Shown here piece by piece: positions 1 to 4,918 of a DNA stretch of 7,901 nucleotides. Within the stretch, counting starts at the first letter, position 1. Each line of letters starts with the position of its first letter. Below the pieces are notes generated by a model that was not told the DNA's origin, did no database searches, and saw nothing but the letters and a program-made list of their open reading frames with translations. Where the stretch lies: assembly GCA_041633555.1 (NCBI GenBank), contig JBFKFZ010000102.1:1-7901 (forward strand), written 5' to 3'. This DNA is from JAHEAO01 sp041633555 (lineage in GTDB: Bacteria > Pseudomonadota > Alphaproteobacteria > Rhodobacterales > Rhodobacteraceae). A program made the position numbers and the translations under genes.

Positions 1-351
1 GAACGGCCGGTGCCCGCGGAACTCGCGACCCCGATCCCGCCGGGCGGGGTCGAGCTTTTCGAGGATCGCGGTTTCATCATGGCCTATCAGGGCCAGGAAA
101 GCACAGCGCGCCAGCGCAAATGCGACCCCATCAGCTTCGAAAAGGGACTGTTGCTCCTGGGATGCGAGGTCAAGTCCGGCGAGTCCGGCTCACCGTTCTT
201 CGTGGTCAAGGACGGCCGCCCCGCCGTCGTTTCGGTCGTCTCCTCGCGGACCAGCTCCGGCCGCCAGCCGATTGCCCTGACAGCGGAACTCGGCAGCGGG
301 CTGCCCAGCCTACTGGAGGCCCTCAGAAGCGCGGCCGACCAGCTCCATTGA
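1..351 (+). CDS. Trypsin-like serine protease, C-terminal part (5' end outside window)
   Basis: The reading frame is open from the first base, so the gene begins upstream and about 116 C-terminal residues are visible. The GTG at position 10 is only an internal codon. The segment KSGESGSPFF (about nt 172-201) is the chymotrypsin/trypsin-fold catalytic-serine motif, GESGSP in place of the classical GDSGGP. It is followed by the usual beta-strand pair (FFVVKDGRPAVVSVVSS). The catalytic His and Asp and any signal peptide must lie outside the window. Family knowledge suggests a periplasmic or secreted peptidase of the trypsin-like peptidase-domain group common in Rhodobacteraceae. The gene ends with TGA 16 bp before the heat-shock promoter of the next gene, and no obvious terminator separates them. 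Its substrate cannot be inferred. Confidence 0.8.
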   Translation, partial: ERPVPAELATPIPPGGVELFEDRGFIMAYQGQESTARQRKCDPISFEKGLLLLGCEVKSGESGSPFFVVKDGRPAVVSVVSSRTSSGRQPIALTAELGSGLPSLLEALRSAADQLH

Positions 352-366
352 TCTCCTTCCCCGGGT

Positions 367-395
367 CTTGAAAGCCTGAAATCGCGTTCCTAGAT
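367..395 (+). promoter_or_regulatory. Candidate RpoH (sigma-32) heat-shock promoter of hsp20
   Basis: CTTGAAA (367-373) and CCTAGAT (389-395) are separated by 15 nt. This resembles the RpoH consensus (CTTGAAA, 13-16 nt, CCnnATnT / CCTATnT as seen in alphaproteobacteria). Transcription would start near 401-404 and give a 5' leader of about 85 nt before the hsp20 ATG. The position directly upstream of a small heat-shock protein gene supports the call. The -10 is one base off the commonest form (G at the T of CCTAT). Confidence 0.65.
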
Positions 396-400
396 TCAAG

Positions 401-489
401 CCACGGATGCCTTGAATGGGTCCGGATCAACGCTTGTCCCCCGTGGAAAGCACAACATCGTTATCGCTTCTGGAAAGGATGACCCCATG
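401..489 (+). promoter_or_regulatory. ROSE-like RNA thermometer in the hsp20 5' UTR
   Basis: The predicted leader folds into two parts. CCACGG (401-406) is perfectly complementary to CCGTGG (441-446), enclosing a smaller hairpin (GGA 424-426 with UCC 437-439, CAA 428-430 with UUG 434-436). The terminal hairpin pairs 460-469 with 474-483. UCGCU (464-468) faces the Shine-Dalgarno AAGGA (475-479), with a G466-G477 mismatch and a C467-A476 mismatch, and a CUGG loop. CAU (456-458) can also pair with the AUG start codon (487-489). A U(U/C)GCU motif opposite the SD with a G-G pair is the defining feature of ROSE elements, which melt on heat shock and release translation of ibpA/hsp20 genes. The pairing was done by eye and no energy was calculated. 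Confidence 0.65.
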
Positions 490-963
490 CGTACTTTTGA
501 CCTTGCACCGCTTTACCGAGCAACCGTCGGCTTTGATCAGATCGCCGACCTGATGGACCGGGTTCTGACCAATGATGTCGCCCAGCCCACCTACCCGCCC
601 TACAACATCGAGAAGACCGCCGACGATGCTTGGCGCATTTCCATCGCCGTGGCCGGATTTGCCGATGACGAACTCAATGTCGAGGTTCGCGAGAACGCCC
701 TGATCGTCTCCGCGAAGAAAGCCGCCGAAGAAGGTGAGCGCACCTTCCTGCACCGCGGCATCGCCACCCGCGCCTTCGAGCGCCGCTTCCACCTTGCCGA
801 TCATGTCCGCGTGACCGGCGCCAGCCACGCCAACGGTATGCTCCACATCGACCTCGCCCGCGAAGTCCCCGAAGCGCTGAAACCGCGCCGGATCGAGATT
901 TCCAACGGCGACACGGTCAATGTGAAAGCGGTCGAAAAGAAATCGGCCCAAAAATCCGCCTGA
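487..963 (+). CDS. Small heat-shock protein, Hsp20/IbpA type
   Basis: The 158-aa product is an ATP-independent holdase that binds unfolding proteins in the cytoplasm and keeps them competent for DnaK/ClpB refolding. The N-terminus MRTFDLAPLYRATVGFDQI is typical of IbpA/HspA class A proteins. YPPYNIE (36-42) opens the alpha-crystallin domain (about 36-138). ISIAVAGF (51-58), FERRFHL (97-103) and GMLHIDL (117-123, the conserved G-x-L strand) lie inside it, and RRIEI (134-138) supplies the C-terminal I-x-I anchoring motif. The ATG at 487 is chosen over a TTG at 412 because it has GGAAAGGA 7 nt upstream and family N-termini begin there; the TTG lies inside the predicted leader. Regulation looks two-tiered: an RpoH promoter and a ROSE-like thermometer upstream. 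A strong terminator follows the stop. Confidence 0.95.
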   Translation: MRTFDLAPLYRATVGFDQIADLMDRVLTNDVAQPTYPPYNIEKTADDAWRISIAVAGFADDELNVEVRENALIVSAKKAAEEGERTFLHRGIATRAFERRFHLADHVRVTGASHANGMLHIDLAREVPEALKPRRIEISNGDTVNVKAVEKKSAQKSA

Positions 964-1013
964 CCCTCGGACGGTCATTGACCACACGGGCGCGTGCCCG
1001 CCGCGCGCCCACC

Positions 1014-1040
1014 AAAACCCCGCCACCCCGGCGGGGTTTT
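1014..1040 (+). terminator. Intrinsic terminator after hsp20
   Basis: AAAACCCCGCC (1014-1024) and GGCGGGGTTTT (1030-1040) form a perfect 11-bp inverted repeat around the loop ACCCC. The GC-rich stem runs directly into a TTTT tract. The leading AAAA makes it potentially active on the other strand too. It lies 51 bp after the hsp20 stop. Confidence 0.88.
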
Positions 1041-1389
1041 CCGTGTTCGAACGACTGTCATACGTGACCGTCAAGGCCGCCCGCGCTCAACCCTGCCGCA
1101 AATGGCGGGACTGAGCCTTGGCGGGAAACAAGCAACAAGCCGGGCTGGTTGGGGCAGCGGCACCGGCTTGCGCCAACGCTTTGCCCGGAAGCTCAAAGGC
1201 AGGTCCCTGCTTTCCAAGCTCAACAGGGGGAGTTCGACGCCAGTCTTGATTCCAGAGCGGGCGCGGAAACGAGTGATTTAGCCGAAATATGAAACAGGGA
1301 AGGACCATATAGAATCGGCCCGAGAGAAATTGCAGAGTGGTGGGACAGCAGACTACTCTCAGCAGTGCACCCTGCCGTTTCAAACTGTG
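1041..1389. other. Intergenic stretch between hsp20 terminator and cupin gene
   Basis: No convincing gene is seen. ORFs here on either strand have no recognisable domain. A structured segment lies at 1086-1115: CTCA/TGAG, CCC/GGG and GCC/GGC arms around a GCAAAT loop, with no T-tract. TGGCGGGA occurs twice (1103-1110 and 1119-1126). A weak -10-like TAGAAT (1310-1315) lies 75 bp before the cupin ATG but lacks a good -35. Base composition turns less GC-rich after about 1250. Confidence 0.5.
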
Positions 1390-1764
1390 ATGGAACTCTT
1401 GCGCTATTCCATACTTCTCGAAGACGCCGACGGCGTGGCATTTTTCGAGGATCGGGAAGCCGATCTGAAGGTGAAAGATTTCGTTCCACCTGCCGGACCA
1501 TTGCAGGTTTCAGACCAGATCTCCGCAACGGGGTTTGTCTTTCTGACCCTTCCAACTGGTTGGAAAAGCGTCCAGCACTGTTCCCCGCACCGCCAGATAG
1601 CCGCGATATTATCGGGCATATTTCGGGTCGAGGCTGGCTCAGGTGAGATTCGAGAATTTACTGCCGGTGATCTGTTCTGGATGGAAGACACGACCGGCGC
1701 CGGCCACGTCTCGTCGTCGCAAGGAGAAAGCCCGGCCAAGATGGTCATTACCCAGTTGGCTTGA
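1390..1764 (+). CDS. Small cupin-domain protein
   Basis: The 124-aa product (from the ATG at 1390) is a single-domain cupin of unknown substrate. The first cupin motif region is recognisable as HCSPHRQIAAILSGIFRVEAGSGEIREFTAGD (63-94): P-x-RQ, a glycine before the strand, and G-D after the turn. A second region LFWMEDTTGAGH (95-106) contributes the E-D-x-T-G-x-G-H signature of a common family of about 130-aa bacterial cupins. His63, His67, Glu99 and His106 are possible metal ligands. The fold and length fit the family. The start is uncertain: GTG 1387 directly precedes the ATG, an upstream TTG (1330) is in frame, and no good ribosome-binding site is visible before any of them. It stands alone between intergenic segments, so context gives no pathway. 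Confidence 0.72.
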   Translation: MELLRYSILLEDADGVAFFEDREADLKVKDFVPPAGPLQVSDQISATGFVFLTLPTGWKSVQHCSPHRQIAAILSGIFRVEAGSGEIREFTAGDLFWMEDTTGAGHVSSSQGESPAKMVITQLA

Positions 1765-2115
1765 TGCCAGAAATCCGAGGTTTCCTTTGAGGCCAAGACG
1801 GCGGCATACAGCCCTCCGATTGCGATTGGCTGATCTGGTTTCGGATGATTCGTTCGAGCGGGAGAAGGCGTTCTGAGGGCCCGTTTGTCCGCACGCGGAC
1901 AAACACTCAACCCATTGACAAAAAATAACAAGTGGGTCCGGCGTTCAGACTTTCTAAACACTTTCCTCGTGGCGCGCGGTGGGGGTGGACGCGAAATGAG
2001 GGGAGGTGGTCCTGGGCAGGTTCATGGGCCAGCGACGGCAGAGTGTGCCGCGTGGTCTGACTTGAGCGAGAGCCGGTTCTTCGCATTCGGGCCAACGAAA
2101 CGGCAGCTTCGAGCT
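1765..2115. other. Gene-poor region between cupin gene and IS30 remnant
   Basis: I see no supportable gene. ORFs that cross it overlap the cupin gene or lack any domain. It contains a perfect 10-bp inverted repeat (1883-1904), an AT-rich patch at 1915-1931 (TTGACA at 1915-1920 without a matching -10), and a short hairpin CAGCT-TCG-AGCTG (2104-2116) next to the presumed IS end. The composition shifts repeatedly, as in remnant or acquired DNA. Confidence 0.5.
1883..1904. repeat. Perfect 10-bp inverted repeat (possible operator)
   Basis: GTTTGTCCGC (1883-1892) and its exact reverse complement GCGGACAAAC (1895-1904) are separated by only AC. Such a short centre suits a dimeric DNA-binding protein better than an RNA hairpin. 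No T-tract follows on either strand, so a terminator is unlikely. No gene starts close by on either strand, so a target gene is not evident. Confidence 0.6.
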
Positions 2116-2116
2116 G

Positions 2117-2141
2117 TGGTTTCAACGGATGGTCGCAACCC
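2117..2141. mobile_element. Presumed left end of the IS30-family element
   Basis: The segment TGGTTTCAACGG... followed by TCGCAACC sits 19-43 bp before the transposase start, where the terminal inverted repeat of an IS30-family element is expected. No matching right-end copy was found between 2745 and 2920, so the call rests on position only. The element appears to have lost its right end. Confidence 0.3.
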
Positions 2142-2159
2142 TTTGGTCTTCTTTGAGAG

Positions 2160-2745
2160 ATGAAATACAGGACGCGGACGTTTTACACGAAAAGAGCAGA
2201 AATCAGAGATGTGGGATCGCTGGCAGCGCGGGGTGTCATTGAGTTCAATTGGACGCAGATCCGATCGGGCGTCTTCGTGGATATTTCCGCATCTGGCACT
2301 GACAGGTGGCATTCGCCCACCAGCACGCGTCCGATCCCGGCTGGCATTGAGCCTGGAGGACCGCGAAGAGATTTCCCGGGGAGTGGCAACTGGGCGTTCG
2401 TTGCGTTCCATTGCCCGCGATATCAAACACGCTGCATCAACCATCAGCCGGGAGGTTCGCAGAAACGGTGGGCGCATGGCGTATCGCGCGGCCCAGTCTT
2501 ACAAACGCGCCTGGGACTGCGCAAAACGGCCCAAAGCCTGTAAGCTCTCTTTCAACAACCGCTTATGTGCGTTCATCACGCGCAAGCTACGGCTGAAGTG
2601 GTCCCCTCAACAGATTGCGGGGTTGCTGATGCGCAGGCACCCAAATGAAGAGCAAGAACGTGTGAGCCAGGAGACAATTTATCGCAGCCTTCATGTGCAG
2701 ACCCGCGGCGTCTTGAAGAAAGAACTTCAGCAATGCCTGCGCAGC
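2160..2745 (+). pseudogene. IS30-family transposase, frameshifted and truncated
   Basis: The N-terminal part of an IS30-family (DDE) transposase is readable. From ATG 2160 the frame reads MKYRTRTFYTK; the family sequence then continues as EQKSEMWDRWQRG in the next frame (+1), with ATG 2209 inside it. The switch falls in GAAAAGAG (about 2189-2196) and is explained by one extra A. From 2209 the frame is clean: GGIRPPARVRSRLALSLEDREEISRG, then the HTH_38-type helix-turn-helix with SLRSIARDIKHAASTISREV (nt about 2398-2457), then LKWSPQQIAGLL, VSQETIYRSLHVQTRGVLKKELQ. Similarity stops at about 2742-2745. The whole catalytic core (GHWEGDL, WDRG, NGLLRQYFPK blocks) is missing, so the enzyme cannot transpose. 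The open frame continuing to 3075 overlaps the redoxin gene and is not transposase-like. Confidence 0.85.
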
Positions 2746-2918
2746 CCAAAGCCGACGGGAACTGAAACGGATGTGTCAGGTTCGCAAATTCATTGGGACA
2801 TGTGTCATGAATGGCAGCAAAGGCAGCCAGCGAACGTTGACCGACGGCAATGCATTCATCGCTGCAACCCATGGAGTTCGAAGCGGGGGTTGTGTCGAGA
2901 CAACAGAAAGTCAAAGCC
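2746..2918. other. Junction segment between IS30 remnant and redoxin gene
   Basis: About 170 bp of sequence that matches neither transposase nor redoxin in any frame I can read. No inverted-repeat copy of the left IS end and no good promoter are visible. It probably records a deletion or second insertion that removed the right half of the element and may contain the present 5' region of the redoxin gene. Confidence 0.4.
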
Positions 2919-3437
2919 TTGCCAAACAAGAAACCAGTCGCCGGCGGTATTCCCGAGCCGCTCTACATTCCCAAATTGGGAGGTGGTGATGCCGTCATCG
3001 GTGGCGCCCGCGATAACTGGTCGCTGGTCGTCATTTACCGCGGCAAGCACTGCCCAAGATGCAAGAAGTATCTGAACAACCTGGATGAAATGCGGCAGAA
3101 ATGGATCGACGCAGGTTTTGACATTCTAGTTGCCTCTGCCGACCCGGTCGCAAAGGCACAGGCCGATCAGGATGCGTTCGGTTGGGCGTTCGATCTTGGC
3201 TACGACCTGTCCGAGGAGCAAATGGCAGCCCTTGGTCTCTATGTCAGCGATCCCCTCTCGGAGACCGAAACCGATCGCAAGTTTGCAGAGCCCGGCGTCT
3301 TCGTGTTTCGCCCCGATGGCAGCCTTCTGCTGATTTCCATATCAAACGGCCCCTCGGCACGTCCGGACCTGTTCGAACTGCTGGATGGCATGATTTTCAC
3401 GAAGGAAAACAATCGGCCCCCGCGCGGAAGGGCTTGA
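2919..3437 (+). CDS. Redoxin / AhpC-TSA-like thioredoxin-fold protein
   Basis: The 172-aa product (from TTG 2919) belongs to the peroxiredoxin-like redoxin group and is presumably a cytoplasmic thiol peroxidase or thiol oxidoreductase. WSLVVIYRGKHCPRCKKYL (34-52) is the beta-strand plus active-site helix with C45-P-R-C48. ILVASADPVAKAQAD (69-83), LGLYVSDP (105-112) and EPGVFVFRPDGSLL (124-137), with the conserved E-P-G-x-F strand, complete the fold. Length fits the family (about 170-180 aa). The start is uncertain: family members begin near MPxKKPVAGG, favouring TTG 2919, but in-frame ATGs exist at 2850 and 2871 and none has a clear Shine-Dalgarno sequence. The upstream region abuts the decayed IS30 element, so the native promoter may have been replaced. 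It converges on arfB. Confidence 0.82.
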   Translation: MPNKKPVAGGIPEPLYIPKLGGGDAVIGGARDNWSLVVIYRGKHCPRCKKYLNNLDEMRQKWIDAGFDILVASADPVAKAQADQDAFGWAFDLGYDLSEEQMAALGLYVSDPLSETETDRKFAEPGVFVFRPDGSLLLISISNGPSARPDLFELLDGMIFTKENNRPPRGRA

Positions 3438-3449
3438 TTCCGGGCCGAT
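3412..3449. repeat. Inverted repeat spanning the redoxin stop codon
   Basis: ATCGGCCC (3412-3419) is exactly complementary to GGGCCGAT (3442-3449), with a 22-nt loop that includes the stop codon. No T-tract follows on the + strand, so it is at best a weak or factor-dependent termination or mRNA-stability structure between the convergent redoxin and arfB genes. Confidence 0.4.
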
Positions 3450-3492
3450 CAGCGCCCCGCAACCAATGTCTGGTGAGTCTGCATACCCACCC

Positions 3493-3915
3493 TCACTCTT
3501 CTCCTGTCACCTTGCCGCGCAGTGCCTTGACCTGGCCGCGTTGGGTCTTGGCGGCGAGGCGGCGTCGCTTGGCGCCGAGGGTCGGTTTGGTCGGGATCCG
3601 GCGTTTCGGGCGTTCGAGGGCGGCGCGCAGCAGATCGGTCAGGCGCTGCCTCGCAATCTCTCGGTTGCGGGCCTGGCTGCGGGTCTCGTCGACCTGCAGC
3701 ACCACCGCGCCGTCCCGGGTCCAGCGCCGCCCGGCGAGCCGCCGCAGCCGACGCTTGGCGTGGTCGGGCAGGTTCGGGCTGCGCTCGGCCTCGAAGCGCA
3801 GCTCGACGGCAGTGGCGACCTTATTGATGTTCTGGCCGCCCGGACCCGAGGCGCGGACGAACTGCTCGGCCAGCTCCCAGTCCTGGATGGTGATCTGGTC
3901 GTTCACGGTCAGCAT
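3493..3915 (-). CDS. arfB: Alternative ribosome-rescue factor ArfB (peptidyl-tRNA hydrolase)
   Basis: The 140-aa product has the same length as E. coli ArfB (YaeJ). It enters the A site of ribosomes stalled without a stop codon and hydrolyses the peptidyl-tRNA. The release-factor-like domain carries FVRASGPGGQNINKVATAVELRF, with GGQ at residues 26-28 as in E. coli. A linker leads to a strongly basic C-terminal tail (about 105-138, rich in K/R: KRRIPTKPTLGAKRRRLAAKTQRGQVKALRGK), which in this family threads into the empty mRNA channel. The missing codon-recognition domain separates it from true release factors. The ATG at 3915 is chosen for this length match and for the AGGA 6-9 nt upstream; the frame stays open to 4047 but the extra residues are not family-like. 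A terminator-like hairpin and a tiny ORF lie upstream. Confidence 0.93.
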   Translation of the reverse strand: MLTVNDQITIQDWELAEQFVRASGPGGQNINKVATAVELRFEAERSPNLPDHAKRRLRRLAGRRWTRDGAVVLQVDETRSQARNREIARQRLTDLLRAALERPKRRIPTKPTLGAKRRRLAAKTQRGQVKALRGKVTGEE

Positions 3916-3977
3916 GGCGGTTCCTGCGGTTTCCCGGCGTGAAAGGACTGACAGGCGGGTCAGTGCGCGGCGCATCG

Positions 3978-4007
3978 AAAAGGGCCACCGGTTGCCCGGC
4001 AGCCCTT
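3978..4007 (-). terminator. Intrinsic terminator-like hairpin upstream of arfB
   Basis: On the - strand AAGGGC-UG-CCGG, loop GCAA, CCGG-UG-GCCCUU forms a continuous 12-bp stem (two tandem G-U wobbles) capped by a GNRA tetraloop and followed by UU and C, so UUUU overlaps the stem base. It lies 198 nt after the yhhQ stop and 63 nt before the arfB start. It could end the yhhQ operon transcript or act as an attenuator in an arfB leader. Confidence 0.6.
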
Positions 4008-4077
4008 CGAGATCTACGGAGACGGGCCAGTTAGAGCCTGGACCCAATCAGCAGCGTTCTAGCCTCGAGGTTTGCCT

Positions 4078-4134
4078 CTAGACTACGGCCCTCCTGACTG
4101 TTCCGACCTCGCTCTCCAATATCACTCTAGACAC
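4078..4134 (-). CDS. Putative 18-codon leader ORF upstream of arfB
   Basis: A near-perfect Shine-Dalgarno AAAGGAGGT (4149-4141) is followed after 6 nt by GTG (4134) and the short frame MSRVILESEVGTVRRAVV ending in TAG (4080-4078). The frame contains AGA, ATA and tandem AGG-AGG, codons that are rare in such GC-rich genomes. It precedes a terminator-like hairpin and then arfB. This is a candidate only: short frames of this size occur by chance, and no promoter was identified. Confidence 0.25.
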   Translation of the reverse strand: MSRVILESEVGTVRRAVV

Positions 4135-4204
4135 TGGACCACCTCCTTTCTCTGAATTGCCGATAATGGGAGGTTGGCACATATTTTGTGTTTGTCAAAA
4201 CTTT

Positions 4205-4825
4205 TTACGCAAGGGGTGCTGTCATCCGGGTCACGATCATGCGAAATGGCACCAGCGCGACGAGCGCCAGGGCAAGCTTGACGCCCCAGTCCGCAACCGC
4301 CAGCGAGACCCAGAGCGGCACCACGGGCCCGGCCCCCAGAAGCGGCAGCGCCTCATTCGCCCAGGTCACGTCATTGGCCGGTTCAAGAAATGCCAGTGAC
4401 GCCGAAAACGCGATTGAAAAGAAGAGGATAGTATCGACGGTCGAGCCCACCAACGTGCTTGCCAGCGGTGCCCGCCACCAGCGGCCGGCGCGCAGACGGT
4501 CGAAGATCGCGACATCGAGAAGCTGCGCCGCCAAGAAGGCGATGCCGGAGCCGAAGGCGATCCGCCAGGTCACCAGCGGGCCGAATTCGCCCATGATCTG
4601 CGTGCCGATCAGGGAACAGGCGACACCGGTCAAAAAACCAATGAAAACAACACGTCGCGCGGCATTGGGGCCGTAAACACGATTCATTACATCTGTGACA
4701 AGAAAGGCCACCGGATAGGTGAAGGCGCCCCAGGTCAGCCATTGGCCAAAGAGGTGCTGGACGAGGATGTTCGAGGCCACGACGACGGTGGCCATGGCAA
4801 GGATGCCGGGGAGGATGCGGGTCAT
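4205..4825 (-). CDS. yhhQ: Queuosine precursor transporter, YhhQ/QPTR (VUT) family
   Basis: The 206-aa inner-membrane protein belongs to the DUF165/VUT family, whose E. coli member YhhQ imports the 7-deazaguanine precursors preQ0/preQ1 for tRNA queuosine synthesis. The family signatures are present: WGAFTYPVAFLVTDVMNRVYGP (32-53) and APLASTLVGSTVDTILFFSIAF (119-140, with the conserved S-T-x-x-G-S-x-x-D). About six hydrophobic segments are seen, roughly at 3-21, 33-46, 58-76, 88-106, 122-145 and 166-193. Length is normal for the family (about 200-220). The ATG at 4825 has GGAA about 9 nt upstream. The gene lies 93 bp downstream of the phytase-like gene on the same strand and may share its transcript or use its own weak promoter (TTGAAC 4917-4912, TACGAG 4894-4889). 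No preQ1 riboswitch motif was recognised in the gap. Confidence 0.9.
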   Translation of the reverse strand: MTRILPGILAMATVVVASNILVQHLFGQWLTWGAFTYPVAFLVTDVMNRVYGPNAARRVVFIGFLTGVACSLIGTQIMGEFGPLVTWRIAFGSGIAFLAAQLLDVAIFDRLRAGRWWRAPLASTLVGSTVDTILFFSIAFSASLAFLEPANDVTWANEALPLLGAGPVVPLWVSLAVADWGVKLALALVALVPFRMIVTRMTAPLA

Positions 4826-4865
4826 ATCATGTATTCCGTTTTGGCAAGGTCGCGGAGACTTGGCC

Positions 4866-4880
4866 CCCGGACGATCCGGG
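4866..4880. repeat. Small GC-rich hairpin upstream of yhhQ
   Basis: CCCGG (4866-4870), loop ACGAT, CCGGG (4876-4880) form a 5-bp inverted repeat in the 93-bp gap between the phytase-like gene and yhhQ. There is no T-tract on the - strand side, so it is more likely an mRNA-processing or stability element than a full terminator. Confidence 0.35.
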
Positions 4881-4918
4881 AACGGCGTCTCGTACTTCCC
4901 CGCGCCGGAAAGTTCAAG

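Larger units (their letters stand above)
3916..4204. other. arfB-yhhQ intergenic region / arfB leader
   Basis: This 289-bp gap contains, reading on the - strand, an AT-rich patch after the yhhQ stop (TTGACA at 4198-4193 but no matching -10), the Shine-Dalgarno-like AAAGGAGGT (4149-4141), a mini-ORF (4134-4078) and a GNRA-loop hairpin with U-tail (4007-3978). CTCTAGAC is present twice on the + strand (4076-4083 and 4125-4132). The base composition in 4040-4205 is clearly less GC-rich than the neighbouring genes. Confidence 0.5.

Noticed and set aside
412..486. Upstream TTG start extending hsp20 by 25 residues
   Set aside because: It lies in the predicted leader, lacks a Shine-Dalgarno sequence, and family N-termini begin at the ATG at 487.
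427..1074. Long ORF of 215 codons on the - strand
   Set aside because: It lies antisense to the well-supported hsp20 and mirrors its codon bias; no domain is recognisable.
1404..1961. 185-codon ORF on the - strand
   Set aside because: It is antisense to the cupin gene over most of its length and shows no family motif; the cupin signatures on the + strand are convincing.
1885..2163. TTG-started 92-codon ORF on the + strand
   Set aside because: It begins inside the palindrome, has no ribosome-binding site or recognisable domain, and ends within the IS30 start region.
3182..4081. 299-codon ORF on the + strand
   Set aside because: It overlaps the redoxin and runs antisense through arfB; the Arg/Ser-rich composition is typical of a shadow frame in GC-rich DNA.
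4193..4198. TTGACA on the - strand as an arfB promoter -35
   Set aside because: No acceptable -10 occurs at 16-18 nt spacing, so it was not called as a promoter.
4826..4918. preQ1 riboswitch before yhhQ
   Set aside because: The gap has no recognisable preQ1-type aptamer; only a 5-bp hairpin is visible.
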